In this document: positions 24,463 through 32,850 of the stretch, in pieces
Layout of the letters: each line of letters begins with the position of its first letter
How positions within the stretch are numbered: the first letter of the stretch is position 1
From: Ferruginibacter sp.
GTDB lineage: Bacteria > Bacteroidota > Bacteroidia > Chitinophagales > Chitinophagaceae
Length of the DNA: 35,338 bases
Reading direction: 5' to 3'
Assembly: GCF_014377975.1 (NCBI RefSeq)
Contig: NZ_JACMOO010000096.1
Location: 1-35,338, forward strand
Notes under the pieces: model-generated
Databases searched by the model: none
Told to the model about the DNA's origin: nothing
Seen by the model: the letters and a program-made list of their open reading frames with translations, nothing else
Made by a program: the position numbers and the translations under genes

Positions 24463-25728
24463 TTATTTATTTCCGGTACGCTGTGTTCCGTAGCCTTGTC
24501 TGCCACCCCTGTCGCTTGAATGCATGCTGCGTCCACCACGATTAAAGGTTTTTAATTTTGGCCCACCTGCCTGTGGTATAAAAGAACCGGCACTTAACGG
24601 GTAAGGATGACTGTCTACCACCGGGATATTTTTGGCAATCAGTTTTTGAATATCCTTCAATTCTGTCCTTTCTTCCTGGTCGCAAAAAGAAAGCGCAATA
24701 CCAGTATTGCCTGCACGGCCTGTACGGCCAATACGGTGAACATACGTTTCAGGTACATTCGGTAATTCAAAATTTATAACATGTGTCAGTTCATCAATAT
24801 CAATTCCCCGGGCAGCAATATCCGTTGCTACCAAAACCCGCAGGTTACCATTTTTAAAATTGCTTAATGCATGCTGACGTGCATTCTGCGATTTGTTACC
24901 ATGGATGGCAGCCGATGTAATATTTTCTTTTTGCAGAATTTTTACCACTTTATCAGCACCATGTTTGGTACGGGTAAAAACCAGTGCGGTAACAATTGCC
25001 TTATCTTTTAAAAGATACAATAACAAACCAGGTTTATTGGCTTTATCTACCAGGTACAAACTTTGTTCAATTGCATCAACGGTAGACGATACCGGGGTGA
25101 CTTCCACCTTCGAGGGGTTGGTCAATAACACATTTGCCAGTGTTTGAATTTCCGGTGGCATGGTGGCAGAAAAGAAAAGGGTTTGCCTTTTTGCCGGTAA
25201 TTTGATGATCACTCTTTTTACATCGTGAATAAATCCCATATCCAGCATTCTGTCTGCCTCATCCAGTACAAATATTTTTAAATGCTGCAGCCCGATATAA
25301 CCCTGGCTCATTAAGTCCAACAAGCGGCCTGGCGTGGCTATTAAAATATCCACACCTCTTTGCAGTTGACTGGTTTGGTGCATTTGTGATACACCACCAA
25401 AAATTACGGTATGTGATAAGCCGGTATATTTTCCATACGCTGCAAAGCTTTCGCCGATTTGTATTGCCAACTCTCTTGTGGGTGTAAGTATCAGCGCTTT
25501 AATATGTTTGGGACCACGGATAGCAGGTTTATCTTCATACAAAATCTGTAAAATAGGAATAGCGAATGCCGCGGTTTTACCAGTGCCGGTTTGGGCGCAA
25601 CCCAGCAAATCTTTTCTTTCAAGTATTAAAGGAATAGACTGTTGCTGAATGGGCGTGGGGACCGTGTATCCTTCATCGGCCAATGCCTTCAGGATAGGTT
25701 CAATTAATTCTAATTTTCTAAATGCCAT
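24463..25728 (-). CDS. DEAD-box RNA helicase (RhlE-like)
   Basis: This 421-aa ATP-dependent RNA helicase unwinds short RNA duplexes in ribosome assembly or RNA turnover. From ATG 25728 it begins [20 protein letters not shown]. It has the Q motif ([10 protein letters not shown]), Walker [19 protein letters not shown] ([13 protein letters not shown]), SAT (FSATMPPE), ARGIDID and [10 protein letters not shown]. The C-terminus is a basic RGG-type tail ([20 protein letters not shown]) likely to bind RNA. A longer in-frame start at 25821 exists but adds 31 non-homologous residues that fall in the mRNA leader. The order of domains and the tail resemble RhlE. Confidence 0.94.
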   Translation of the reverse strand: MAFRKLELIEPILKALADEGYTVPTPIQQQSIPLILERKDLLGCAQTGTGKTAAFAIPILQILYEDKPAIRGPKHIKALILTPTRELAIQIGESFAAYGKYTGLSHTVIFGGVSQMHQTSQLQRGVDILIATPGRLLDLMSQGYIGLQHLKIFVLDEADRMLDMGFIHDVKRVIIKLPAKRQTLFFSATMPPEIQTLANVLLTNPSKVEVTPVSSTVDAIEQSLYLVDKANKPGLLLYLLKDKAIVTALVFTRTKHGADKVVKILQKENITSAAIHGNKSQNARQHALSNFKNGNLRVLVATDIAARGIDIDELTHVINFELPNVPETYVHRIGRTGRAGNTGIALSFCDQEERTELKDIQKLIAKNIPVVDSHPYPLSAGSFIPQAGGPKLKTFNRGGRSMHSSDRGGRQGYGTQRTGNK

Positions 25729-25841
25729 TAAATGGTTTTGATTTTTTTGAGGCTGGAAAGACGTTGCATTTTCTGAATCAGCGGAAATATATTTACCACA
25801 CCGGCTTACAACTTGCCGCATTATTAAAGTGGAGCAGGTGG

Positions 25842-25849
25842 CAAAGATA
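25842..25849 (-). promoter_or_regulatory. Predicted -7 box of the DEAD-box helicase gene
   Basis: TATCTTTG on the minus strand matches TAnnTTTG. It predicts a leader of about 105 nt before the ATG at 25728, in keeping with the long regulated leaders of many RNA helicase genes. No -33 element is obvious. Confidence 0.45.
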
Positions 25850-25978
25850 AGGATTTTTGCCTATCTGCGGGAAGGGGTATTATTAACGCATGCATTTACA
25901 CAAGACTTGCCAATTATCTGTCAGGCTGAGTTCTGTAGTATTTTTTTAAAAGAAATTTTAAATATTTTAAAATTCATG

Positions 25979-26296
25979 TTACTGCTTACCATCAATAATC
26001 AAAGGCGTATTACCCTTACCCATTACAATCACTTTTGCATTGGCGCTTAGCGCAATTTCTTTCATGGCTTTTATTTGTTCGTATTGCAATTGCTGATCGG
26101 TGAGGCCGGTGTTAATAATTTTTTGATAATCGGCAATACCCTGTGCTTCTACTCTTTTTCTTTCTGCTTCCTGTTTTTCTTTCTGCAATACAAACTCCAT
26201 TTTTTTGGCATCCTGCTCCGCATTTATTTTCGATTCAATCGATGCTTTTACCGAATTGGGGAGGGTGATATTTCTTACCAGCAACTGCTCCAGCAT
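25979..26296 (-). pseudogene. C-terminal part of a prohibitin/SPFH-family protein
   Basis: These 105 codons continue the same reading frame as the SPFH gene at 26309-26884. Only four codons (KRGL) and a TAA separate the two. They encode the end of the SPFH domain (LEQLLVRNITLPNSVKASIE) and the long coiled coil (NAEQDAKKMEFVLQKEKQEA) that drives ring assembly in prohibitins. The ATG at 26296 is most likely an internal methionine and not a natural start. If a restart occurs here the product would be a free coiled coil without a membrane anchor. Confidence 0.75.
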
Positions 26297-26308
26297 GAGA
26301 CCTCTTTT

Positions 26309-26884
26309 TTAAAAATCATCTTCAATACTTTTATAAATGCGTTGCTGAAATTCATCTCTTTTGGAACCAAATAAATCTACCGCCTGGTAATAAACTGCAT
26401 TGTCCCTGATTTTGGTACGGGTAATTGGCCGCACAATTTTATCCCGGTAATCCTCACCAGTTTCTCTTAATAACCTGGGTGCGTCTGCTCCCACAACCCT
26501 GTACAAAACAGTTAAATCAATCGTTACTTCCAAACCATCACTGGTTAATACCTTGATGGCATCATCACCTGCTTTATTGCCTTCATCATTTACACCGCTC
26601 ATGGTATAATTTTGTGTTTTCACATCCAGCTTTTTTACATCCAGTAAAGGATTTATAAAATGAAGGCCGCTGCCCATAATGTCGTTTTGAATACTGCCGA
26701 ACAGACTTTTTACTCCAATTTCACCAGCATCAATCTGCTTAACACAGGCAGTAGAAATACCCAGCAAAATAAACACCAGCGCCAGTATGCGACCGGCGCC
26801 TGCAAATTTTGCTGCAACCGGGTTATTTTTTACTACCACATTGATGGCAATAAAAATAATAAATCCCAATACGATTAATACCAT
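26309..26884 (-). pseudogene. N-terminal part of a prohibitin/SPFH-family membrane protein, ended by an in-frame TAA
   Basis: This 191-aa frame has two hydrophobic stretches (MVLIVLGFIIFIAINVVV and ILALVFILLGISTACV), then the SPFH/band 7 domain (EIGVKSLFGSIQNDIMGSGLHFINP, DGLEVTIDLTVLYRVV). SPFH proteins form membrane-attached rings that stabilise membrane proteases or microdomains. The frame ends SIEDDF-TAA (26311-26309), and the same frame goes on KRGLMLEQLLVRNI. Family members usually have a Lys after DF (DFKKRG), so an AAA-to-TAA change explains the stop. The joined protein would be 301 residues. The stop removes the coiled coil, so loss of function is likely. Confidence 0.78.
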
Positions 26885-26930
26885 GATAAAAATATTTTAT
26901 GCTGCAAGATCATTAAAAAAAAGGAGAAGC

Positions 26931-27128
26931 CCCCTTAAATCCCCGGCGATGACTTTTGAACTCATGAATGATTCAGGAAAAATTTACTTCTCGAAAAGTA
27001 CAATTAGAAAAGCGCTCTTACCCTTAATAAAACAGGATCTGCATGTTGTGCAAATCCTGTTAATCAAAAAAAATAAAATCTGCCCGAATTGTTAAGCGCT
27101 TCAAAAGTCCTCATTGGGAGATTTAGGG
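26931..27128. repeat. Degenerate MITE-like inverted-repeat element
   Basis: Terminal arms 26931-26960 (CCCCTTAAATCCCCGGCG..TTTTGAA) and 27100-27128 (TTCAAAAGTCC...GATTTAGGG) are imperfect inverted repeats. They match at roughly three quarters of positions and share CTTTTGAA and CCTAAAT-type blocks. A nested hairpin lies at 27031-27061. No coding potential is seen. It fits a decayed non-autonomous repeat between the SPFH gene and dnaN. Confidence 0.45.
27031..27061 (-). terminator. Hairpin downstream of dnaN, possible terminator
   Basis: AACAGGATCTGCA (27031-27043) and TGCAAATCCTGTT (27049-27061) pair at 12 of 13 positions around TGTTG. On the minus strand it is followed by TTTTATT. It lies about 80 nt after the dnaN stop. 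It may be a terminator or part of the surrounding repeat. Confidence 0.4.
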
Positions 27129-27139
27129 TCCCGGACCCT
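27125..27139. repeat. Small palindrome touching the dnaN stop codon
   Basis: AGGGTCC-C-GGACCCT is a 7-bp perfect inverted repeat that abuts the dnaN stop (27142-27140). It may be a 3' end hairpin of the dnaN mRNA. Confidence 0.4.
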
Positions 27140-28255
27140 TTAATTATTCAACATCAACGGCATTACCAGCATCAGTAATTCTTCATTTAGATCTACTTCT
27201 GTTGGCTTGATAATACCCGCTTTTGTTGAGGTACTTAATTCAATTACTATTTCAGGTGTTTCCGCGGCGTTGAGCATTTCAATTAAAAATTTAGCATTAA
27301 AAGCTATCTGCAGGTCTTCGCCATCGTACTGGCAGGCCATACGTTCGTTGCCTTCAAAACTAAAATCCACATCCTGTGCAGCCAGCTGCAATTCGCTGCC
27401 ACTGATGCTTAGGGCAACCTGGTTGGTACTCTTATTACTAAATACACTTACCCTGCGTAAGGCACTTTGAAAATCGCTTTTGTTTACCGTTAATTTATAC
27501 GGATTATCAACCGGTATCACCACTTTATAATCCGGAAAACGGGCATCTATTAACCGGCAAACCAGTTCGGTACCACCATGTTTTACAAAAAGGTGATTAC
27601 TGTTGTAAGATAATATAAGCTCATCTGCATTATCCGGCAAAGCCGTTTTTAAAAGGTTCAACGGTTTTTTGGGTACAATAAACGTATCCGTTTTTGGACA
27701 GCTTACATCATTTCTTTTATACTTTACAAGGCGATGTGCATCAGTAGCTACGCAGGTTAGACTGTTTTGAGCCAGTTCAAAAAATACGCCGGTCATGGCT
27801 GGCCGCAAGTCGTCATTACTTACCGCAAATAAACTTTTGTTGATAGCGGTAACCAGTGCAGAGGATGCCATAGTAAAAGCATTGGCATCGTCAGCCAACG
27901 GCTCTTTAGGGAAGTTATCCGGGTTTTCGCCCATTACTTTATACTTTCCGTTATCACTGGTAATTTCAACCCCAAAGTTTTTGTCAATGGTAAAAGTGAG
28001 CGGCTGCTCGGCTATATTCTTCAATGTATCCAGTAATATTTTTGCGGGTATACAAACTCTTCCACTGTCTTTAGCTTCAATATCCAGATGCACTTTCATT
28101 ACCGTTTCCAGGTCGGTAGCAACTACGGTTAGCTGGCCTTTATCAATTTCAAACAAAAAATCCTCTAAAATTGGCAATACGGTGTTGGCGTTAATAACAC
28201 CGCTAATTTGCTGGAGTTGTTTAAGCAAGGCAGAAGACGAAACAATAAACTTCAT
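27140..28255 (-). CDS. dnaN: DNA polymerase III beta subunit (sliding clamp)
   Basis: DnaN is the ring-shaped clamp that holds replicative and repair polymerases on DNA. The protein is 371 aa, the normal length, with the three-fold repeated domain pattern. Typical landmarks are the N-terminus (MKFIVSSSALLKQLQQISGV), FAVSNDDLRPAMTGVFFE in domain 2, CVATDAHRLVKYK, and the C-terminal LLMLVMPLMLNN, which lines the client-binding pocket. It stands apart from dnaA and gyrB, as is common in Bacteroidota. A TATCTTTG box (28283-28276) lies about 20 nt before the start, predicting a short leader. Confidence 0.97.
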   Translation of the reverse strand: MKFIVSSSALLKQLQQISGVINANTVLPILEDFLFEIDKGQLTVVATDLETVMKVHLDIEAKDSGRVCIPAKILLDTLKNIAEQPLTFTIDKNFGVEITSDNGKYKVMGENPDNFPKEPLADDANAFTMASSALVTAINKSLFAVSNDDLRPAMTGVFFELAQNSLTCVATDAHRLVKYKRNDVSCPKTDTFIVPKKPLNLLKTALPDNADELILSYNSNHLFVKHGGTELVCRLIDARFPDYKVVIPVDNPYKLTVNKSDFQSALRRVSVFSNKSTNQVALSISGSELQLAAQDVDFSFEGNERMACQYDGEDLQIAFNAKFLIEMLNAAETPEIVIELSTSTKAGIIKPTEVDLNEELLMLVMPLMLNN

Positions 28256-28275
28256 AATATATTTGTATTAAAAAT

Positions 28276-28283
28276 CAAAGATA
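28276..28283 (-). promoter_or_regulatory. Predicted -7 box of dnaN
   Basis: TATCTTTG, read on the minus strand, matches TAnnTTTG and is 20 nt before the ATG at 28255. The expected transcript has a very short leader. The -33 element is unclear. Confidence 0.5.
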
Positions 28284-28497
28284 AAATAATGGCAGTAATG
28301 AATCCCAGATATTATTTGTACCCTGTTATTCCATTGCATCTTACTAAAGTAATTAAAAATTAACTGTCAGTTAAATTAATGAACGGGAATTTGTCCAATC
28401 ACTTTATTCAGCCCCAAAACAGGTACCTGCGACAGTGATATCTACCGGTAACATTGCTTCAAAATGTATTATTTTCGATTCACAGATACTTCCTTTC

Positions 28498-28962
28498 ATG
28501 CAACAACAATTTACTCCACACCAGGCTTTGCCAAAAGCTAAAAACTATTGTGCTTATCAGGAGCGCTGCCACAGCGAAGTAAAAGATAAATTATATGGCT
28601 TTGGTTTAAATAAAAACGAAACGGAGCAAATCATCTGCACCCTTATTGAAGAAAATTATTTAAACGAAGAACGCTTTGCCATTAGTTTTGCCGGTGGACA
28701 TTTTAGAATAAAAAACTGGGGCCGGATAAAAATAAAATACGAGTTAAAGAAAAAAATGGTTAGCCCTTATTGTATAAAAAAGGCTTTGAGTCTGATTGAT
28801 GAAGATGCTTATTTAACAACATTCAACCGGCTGGCAGAACAGAAGTTAAAAACCTTGAAGGGCGAAAAGAATTTGTTTATCAAAAGAAAAAAATTGCAGG
28901 ATCATTTGCTGCAAAAAGGATATGAAAATGATTTGGTTAAAGAAATTGTAAATAAAATCTGA
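28498..28962 (+). CDS. recX: Regulatory protein RecX
   Basis: RecX binds RecA filaments and limits recombination. From ATG 28498 the protein is 154 aa, the normal length. It has the repeated three-helix pattern of the family: RCHSEVKDKLYGFGLNKNET, then a second block (ENYLNEERFAISFAGGHFRI, followed by KNWGRIKIKYELKKKMVS) and a third (KRKKLQDHLLQKGYENDLVK). The frame is open 21 codons further upstream, but those residues lack homology, so the MQQQFTPHQALPKAKNYCAY start is preferred. It is divergent from dnaN; the gap of about 240 bp holds both promoters. No recA is in the window. Confidence 0.9.
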   Translation: MQQQFTPHQALPKAKNYCAYQERCHSEVKDKLYGFGLNKNETEQIICTLIEENYLNEERFAISFAGGHFRIKNWGRIKIKYELKKKMVSPYCIKKALSLIDEDAYLTTFNRLAEQKLKTLKGEKNLFIKRKKLQDHLLQKGYENDLVKEIVNKI

Positions 28963-28987
28963 TAGTTTAACAGCCGATTTTTTTATT

Positions 28988-29119
28988 CTATGAAGAAATA
29001 AAATCCTTCAGCCGTTTAAACTTTTTTTCTGAACGGGAGGCGAACAAATTACGGATGCCTGTTGAAAATACTTTTATTAACCGGGTAAAAAAAGGTTGGG
29101 TGGTTGTTTTAGTTTGCAT
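28988..29119 (-). CDS. Possible 43-aa basic protein
   Basis: From ATG 29119 the frame encodes MQTKTTTQPFFTRLIKVFST and then GIRNLFASRSEKKFKRLKDF with a short tail, a basic peptide of 43 residues with an amphipathic helix pattern. A TACTTTTA box lies about 20 nt upstream with a TTG 20 nt before it, close to the Bacteroidota promoter layout. It is downstream of the ALDH gene on the same strand and convergent with recX. I recognise no family. Confidence 0.35.
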   Translation of the reverse strand: MQTKTTTQPFFTRLIKVFSTGIRNLFASRSEKKFKRLKDFISS

Positions 29120-29205
29120 GAGAATAGGATATTGATCTATAAAAGTACAAACCCTGCGAAGCCATGCCAAGAGTGGATTTGCTCAAATTTTAAAACAGTA
29201 TTTCC

Positions 29206-29221
29206 CGAAGAAATTTCTTCG
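29206..29221. repeat. Perfect 16-bp palindrome after the ALDH gene
   Basis: CGAAGAAATTTCTTCG equals its own reverse complement. It lies about 75 nt after the stop of the aldehyde dehydrogenase gene. TTTT follows on the plus strand and a weaker T-run on the minus strand, so it may be a weak terminator or a protein-binding site. Confidence 0.4.
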
Positions 29222-29296
29222 TTTTAACCCATTTAAAAAATAAGTACCCGACTTGATTTATCGATAGTTCAATTTTTAGTCAATAATCCTGATTGT

Positions 29297-30661
29297 CTAC
29301 CCCCGGATATGATAAGCCTTTGGCTGCACAAAAGCCCGAATACCCTGATAAGACAAAGTAGCTCCAAAGCCGGAATTTTTTCTGCCCGACCATGGTAAAG
29401 TCCCGCTTACCCTATCGCAACAATTCCAGTAAACAGTACCTGTATTCATCTGTTGCATTACCGCTTCTGCTCTCTCAAAACTTTTGGAATATACCGATGC
29501 AGTAAGGCCATAAACAGTGTCCTGCATTAGTTGTATCGCTTCCGCATCATCGGATACTTTTTGTATTCCAACAACAGGGCCAAAAGATTCTTCGGTCATT
29601 ACTTTCATCTGGTGATTTACATTTACCAAAACCGTGGGTTCAAAATAATAACCTTTGCCTGCAGGGATTCTACCACCACATAACACTTTTGCACCCAGGA
29701 TCACTGCATCATCTACCTGTGCAGATAAAAATGCCTGTTGTTCTTTTCTGCTAAGCGGACCAATATCTGTACTCTTATCCAACGGATCGCCGATCCTCAT
29801 TTTTTTACATTCTTCCACATAAGCATTTACAAAAGCGTCGTACACTTTTTCCTGCACATAAATTCTTTCCACTGCACAACAGCTTTGGCCACTGTTGTAC
29901 ACTACGCCTTCCAGTGCGTCTGCCGCAGCTTTCTCAATGTGCTCCACATCATCCATTACATACAATGGATCTTTGCCACCAAGCTCTAACTGGCAGGGTA
30001 CCATTTTACCCGCTACTTTTTCGGCAATGTATTTTCCGGTGCGGTAACTGCCGGTAAAGAAATAACCATTTAGTGGCAAGAGCAATAATTGTTCCCCCAC
30101 ATTGCCATGTCCGATGGCTGTTTGAAAACAATTTTCAGGAACACCTGCTTTGTACAAGAGTGCCTGTATATGCTGCCCCGTTAAGGTGGCATATTCTGAA
30201 GGTTTATAAAAAACCGCATTCCCCCCAATTAGTGCTGGAATAAAAACATTTACGCCCACCAAAAAAGGATAGTTCCATGCAGAAATATTAGCGATCACGC
30301 CCAGGGGTTCGTACACAATTTTTTCTTTCGTTGCCCCTTCTGTGGTTACCCATTCTTCAGCAAGGTATTTTTCTGAATTGTCTATAAAGTATTTGATTCG
30401 GTCACGGGCACCATTGAGTTCATTGTAAGATTGCTGCAATGGTTTACCCATTTCGCTGGTAAGTGTAGCGGCTAATTCGTCTTTATGTTCTTCAAGCAAA
30501 TCACAAAAATGTTGAATTGCGGCAATACGATCCGTTACATTGGTTTTTGCCCAGGCCTTTTGTCCATTGGTAAGCAATTCAAATTTTTCCTGGATGGTTT
30601 GACTGGTATCTTCTGTTATTTCTTTTATAACTGTTTCTGTTGCCGGATTGATAATTTTCAT
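29297..30661 (-). CDS. NAD(P)-dependent aldehyde dehydrogenase
   Basis: This 454-aa cytoplasmic aldehyde dehydrogenase oxidises an aldehyde to a carboxylate. The general base E226 is in PCQLELGGKDP and the nucleophile C261 is in NSGQSCCAVE; the NAD-binding FTGSYRTGK and the C-terminal SGFGATLSYQGIRAF are also present. It is the last gene of a unit with the amidohydrolase (15-nt gap) and the alcohol dehydrogenase. In this context it would take the place of PuuC and oxidise a gamma-glutamyl amino aldehyde to the acid. Length is slightly under the 470-500 aa of many ALDHs but comparable to the succinate-semialdehyde type. The exact substrate is inferred from neighbours. Confidence 0.9.
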   Translation of the reverse strand: MKIINPATETVIKEITEDTSQTIQEKFELLTNGQKAWAKTNVTDRIAAIQHFCDLLEEHKDELAATLTSEMGKPLQQSYNELNGARDRIKYFIDNSEKYLAEEWVTTEGATKEKIVYEPLGVIANISAWNYPFLVGVNVFIPALIGGNAVFYKPSEYATLTGQHIQALLYKAGVPENCFQTAIGHGNVGEQLLLLPLNGYFFTGSYRTGKYIAEKVAGKMVPCQLELGGKDPLYVMDDVEHIEKAAADALEGVVYNSGQSCCAVERIYVQEKVYDAFVNAYVEECKKMRIGDPLDKSTDIGPLSRKEQQAFLSAQVDDAVILGAKVLCGGRIPAGKGYYFEPTVLVNVNHQMKVMTEESFGPVVGIQKVSDDAEAIQLMQDTVYGLTASVYSKSFERAEAVMQQMNTGTVYWNCCDRVSGTLPWSGRKNSGFGATLSYQGIRAFVQPKAYHIRG

Positions 30662-30676
30662 GCAGAATATTTAATG

Positions 30677-31417
30677 TTATTTTACTTGTGACGCTTGCTT
30701 GTTTTCAATGGAAATTTTAATCTCTTTTAAAAACCTGTCTCTTATATTTTTTGCGGCAGGCAGATTGTTTAAATGAAATTTATACATTCTTTCGGGATGC
30801 CATTGTATGGCAAGAAAGAAGGATTTATTTTCTTTTTCCGTCCATTCTACCCCCTCTATAATTCCGTCATCAGAACCACAATTAATGGTTAAGCCTTCGC
30901 CCAACACATCAATACATTGATGGTGAGCGCTGTTGGTTATTGTTCTGTCAACACCGGTAATTTCACTTAACAAAGTACCTTTTACTATATGAATGCCATG
31001 TGCTTTATCATGTTCTTCAAAACGATGGATGGCGTTGGCCGTTGCGCCAATGTCCTGCGTTAAGGTACCACCCAGCACACAGTTTATCAGCTGCATTCCC
31101 CTGCAAACGCCCAGCAATGGTAACTGGTATTGTTGGGTTATTTTAAATAGTGCCATCTCAAACTCATCTCTTTTTTTATCAAAATGCAATGGCGCATTTG
31201 GATAATTGATGACATCATTTTTATAAAATTCAGGATGCATATCCACACCTCCGGATAATACAATACCATCAAAATCCTTTATTGCATACAGATCAGTATT
31301 CAACGGTGATAAGGTTGTTATTTCGATTGCGTCGTTTCCTTTTAGCCAGTGTAAATAATTGCTATGTTTTTCGTCCGAGCCGGTATAGGTTACGCCAATT
31401 TTTATTACTGATTTCAT
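30677..31417 (-). CDS. Gamma-glutamyl amidohydrolase (PuuD-like, class I glutamine amidotransferase fold)
   Basis: This 246-aa hydrolase of the peptidase C26 family cleaves the gamma-glutamyl amide bond. The triad is C105 (GVCRGMQLIN), H207 and E209 (IQWHPERM). The oxyanion region VLSGGVDMHPEFY is also typical. In E. coli PuuD frees GABA from gamma-glutamyl-GABA; here it would release the amino acid product and glutamate. Its ATG lies 2 nt after the alcohol dehydrogenase stop, so the two are translationally coupled. The ALDH follows 15 nt later. Confidence 0.88.
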   Translation of the reverse strand: MKSVIKIGVTYTGSDEKHSNYLHWLKGNDAIEITTLSPLNTDLYAIKDFDGIVLSGGVDMHPEFYKNDVINYPNAPLHFDKKRDEFEMALFKITQQYQLPLLGVCRGMQLINCVLGGTLTQDIGATANAIHRFEEHDKAHGIHIVKGTLLSEITGVDRTITNSAHHQCIDVLGEGLTINCGSDDGIIEGVEWTEKENKSFFLAIQWHPERMYKFHLNNLPAAKNIRDRFLKEIKISIENKQASQVK

Positions 31418-31419
31418 AG

Positions 31420-32571
31420 TTACAAAGCTTGGGTATACAATTGTTTAAAGTCCTTTTTTGTTACCGGTTTAGGATTATTGGGATGGCAAAAATCTGCCAG
31501 CGCAAGGTCACTCAGGGTTTCAATATGTTCTTCTTTTACTCCAATATCCCGCAGCCGAACCGGCATGCCTATCCGCTGGTTTAATTCAAACAAATGACTG
31601 ACTACTGCCTCACCGGTTGTTTCGCTCAGATCCATCGCCAGTGCCATTCTTTTAAATTCAGTCTCCAGTCCGGGTGCATTAAAACGCATGCCATACGGCA
31701 GGTTTACCGCATTGGCCAAACCATGGTGTGTATCCAGCAAAGATGACAATGGATGCGCCAGCGAATGCACCACACCCAATCCTTTTTGAAAAGCCACTGC
31801 GCCCATCAGTGAAGCAATCATCATTTTACTTCTTGCTTCAAGAGTGGGTTTATTTACTGCCGCTGCAATGGATTGATTGATCAGGTAAATTCCTTCCAGG
31901 GCAATACCACCCGCCATAGGATGAAAGTTTTTTGCGATAAAAGCTTCCATGTTGTGCGTTAATGCATCCATACCGGTTGCTGCTGTTATAAATGGTGGTA
32001 ATTCCATGGTCAGCAAGGGATCTGCAAAAACTATTTTGGCCATTAACTTTGGAGCAAACAAAATTCTTTTGCGGTGTGTATCATCTTCCGAAATAATAGC
32101 ACTTCTTCCTACTTCACTTCCGGTACCGCTGGTTGTAGGCACTGTAATAAAATAAGGAACTTCTTCGGTAACATACTGGTCGCCGCCCGTGAGGTCATCA
32201 TAATCAAACAAGTCGCGGTGATGGTTGATGCGCAATACAATGGCCCTTGCAACATCCATTGCCGCGCCACCACCAATACCGATGATACAGTCCCGGTTGG
32301 TTGCTTTATAAACGTCGCCACCTTTTAACACATCACTTTTTACTGGGTTTTTGTGAATGTCTGAAAACACTTCTACGGAAATTGATTTTGCTGTAAGGCT
32401 GTCTTTAATATCTCTAAAAAAATCCAAGCTACTGACCATCGAATCGGTAACCAATAATGGCCTGCTTAAACCATTGGCTAATAAATGAGCGGGCAATTCT
32501 TTTACTACACCGGCACCAAAGCGAATAATTGTTGGAAAACTAAATTGTCTTATCACATTAAAATCTGTCAT
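31420..32571 (-). CDS. Iron-type (group III) alcohol dehydrogenase
   Basis: The 383-aa enzyme has the NAD-binding GIGGGAAMDVARAI and the PTTSGTGSEV loop. The metal ligands expected for the family are D202 and H206 (MDALTHNMEAF), H273 (HSLAHPL) and H283 (THHGLANAVNLP). This shows a complete metal site and an NAD(P)-dependent alcohol oxidoreductase. It starts a three-gene unit with the amidohydrolase and ALDH, 279 bp after the glutamine-synthetase-like gene. The neighbours suggest it oxidises a gamma-glutamylated amino alcohol to the aldehyde. It could instead act on a free alcohol. Confidence 0.9.
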   Translation of the reverse strand: MTDFNVIRQFSFPTIIRFGAGVVKELPAHLLANGLSRPLLVTDSMVSSLDFFRDIKDSLTAKSISVEVFSDIHKNPVKSDVLKGGDVYKATNRDCIIGIGGGAAMDVARAIVLRINHHRDLFDYDDLTGGDQYVTEEVPYFITVPTTSGTGSEVGRSAIISEDDTHRKRILFAPKLMAKIVFADPLLTMELPPFITAATGMDALTHNMEAFIAKNFHPMAGGIALEGIYLINQSIAAAVNKPTLEARSKMMIASLMGAVAFQKGLGVVHSLAHPLSSLLDTHHGLANAVNLPYGMRFNAPGLETEFKRMALAMDLSETTGEAVVSHLFELNQRIGMPVRLRDIGVKEEHIETLSDLALADFCHPNNPKPVTKKDFKQLYTQAL

Positions 32572-32618
32572 ACAAATAATTTTATTTTTTTATAGAAACG
32601 CTGATGACCCGGAATTGG

Positions 32619-32652
32619 ACGGATCATTACGGATTTTTTATAGTACACGGAT
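32619..32652. repeat. Short degenerate repeat of ACGGAT units
   Basis: ACGGAT occurs at 32619-32624, 32629-32634 and 32647-32652 inside the leader between the promoter and the alcohol dehydrogenase start. It looks like a decayed dispersed repeat. Confidence 0.35.
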
Positions 32653-32757
32653 AACGCAGACTGAACGGGTTATCACAAATTTCTTTATTACATTGCTATC
32701 CCTTTTTTTTAAACAATTATTATGACTTTCTGATGTAGGAAGCGTTTAATAAAGCTG

Positions 32758-32765
32758 CAAAAGTA
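32758..32765 (-). promoter_or_regulatory. Predicted -7 box of the alcohol dehydrogenase unit
   Basis: TACTTTTG, read on the minus strand, matches TAnnTTTG and lies about 190 nt before the ATG at 32571. It would start a separate transcript for the three downstream genes with a leader of about 180 nt. The -33 element is unclear. Confidence 0.5.
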
Positions 32766-32850
32766 CAAGAGTGCGACGCCAATGAAGTTGAAAGTTGCTG
32801 CTGTATTTGCCCGGTCAAAAAAAACCTCTTAACGACTGGAACAACATTTT

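Noticed and set aside
25729..25821. Longer start for the DEAD-box helicase
   Set aside because: The added residues have no helicase homology and lie in the predicted mRNA leader; [12 protein letters not shown] is the natural start.
26309..26311. Stop-codon readthrough or a recoded genetic code
   Set aside because: TAA, TAG and TGA end other genes normally, and the lesions elsewhere include frameshifts. A point mutation is simpler.
26787..27095. 102-codon plus-strand ORF over the SPFH start and repeat region
   Set aside because: It lies antisense to the SPFH N-terminus and extends into a repeat; the sequence is low complexity and not protein-like.
32572..32850. Glycine or other riboswitch in the alcohol dehydrogenase leader
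   Set aside because: I could not find the conserved cores of a known riboswitch class; only short ACGGAT repeats are present.
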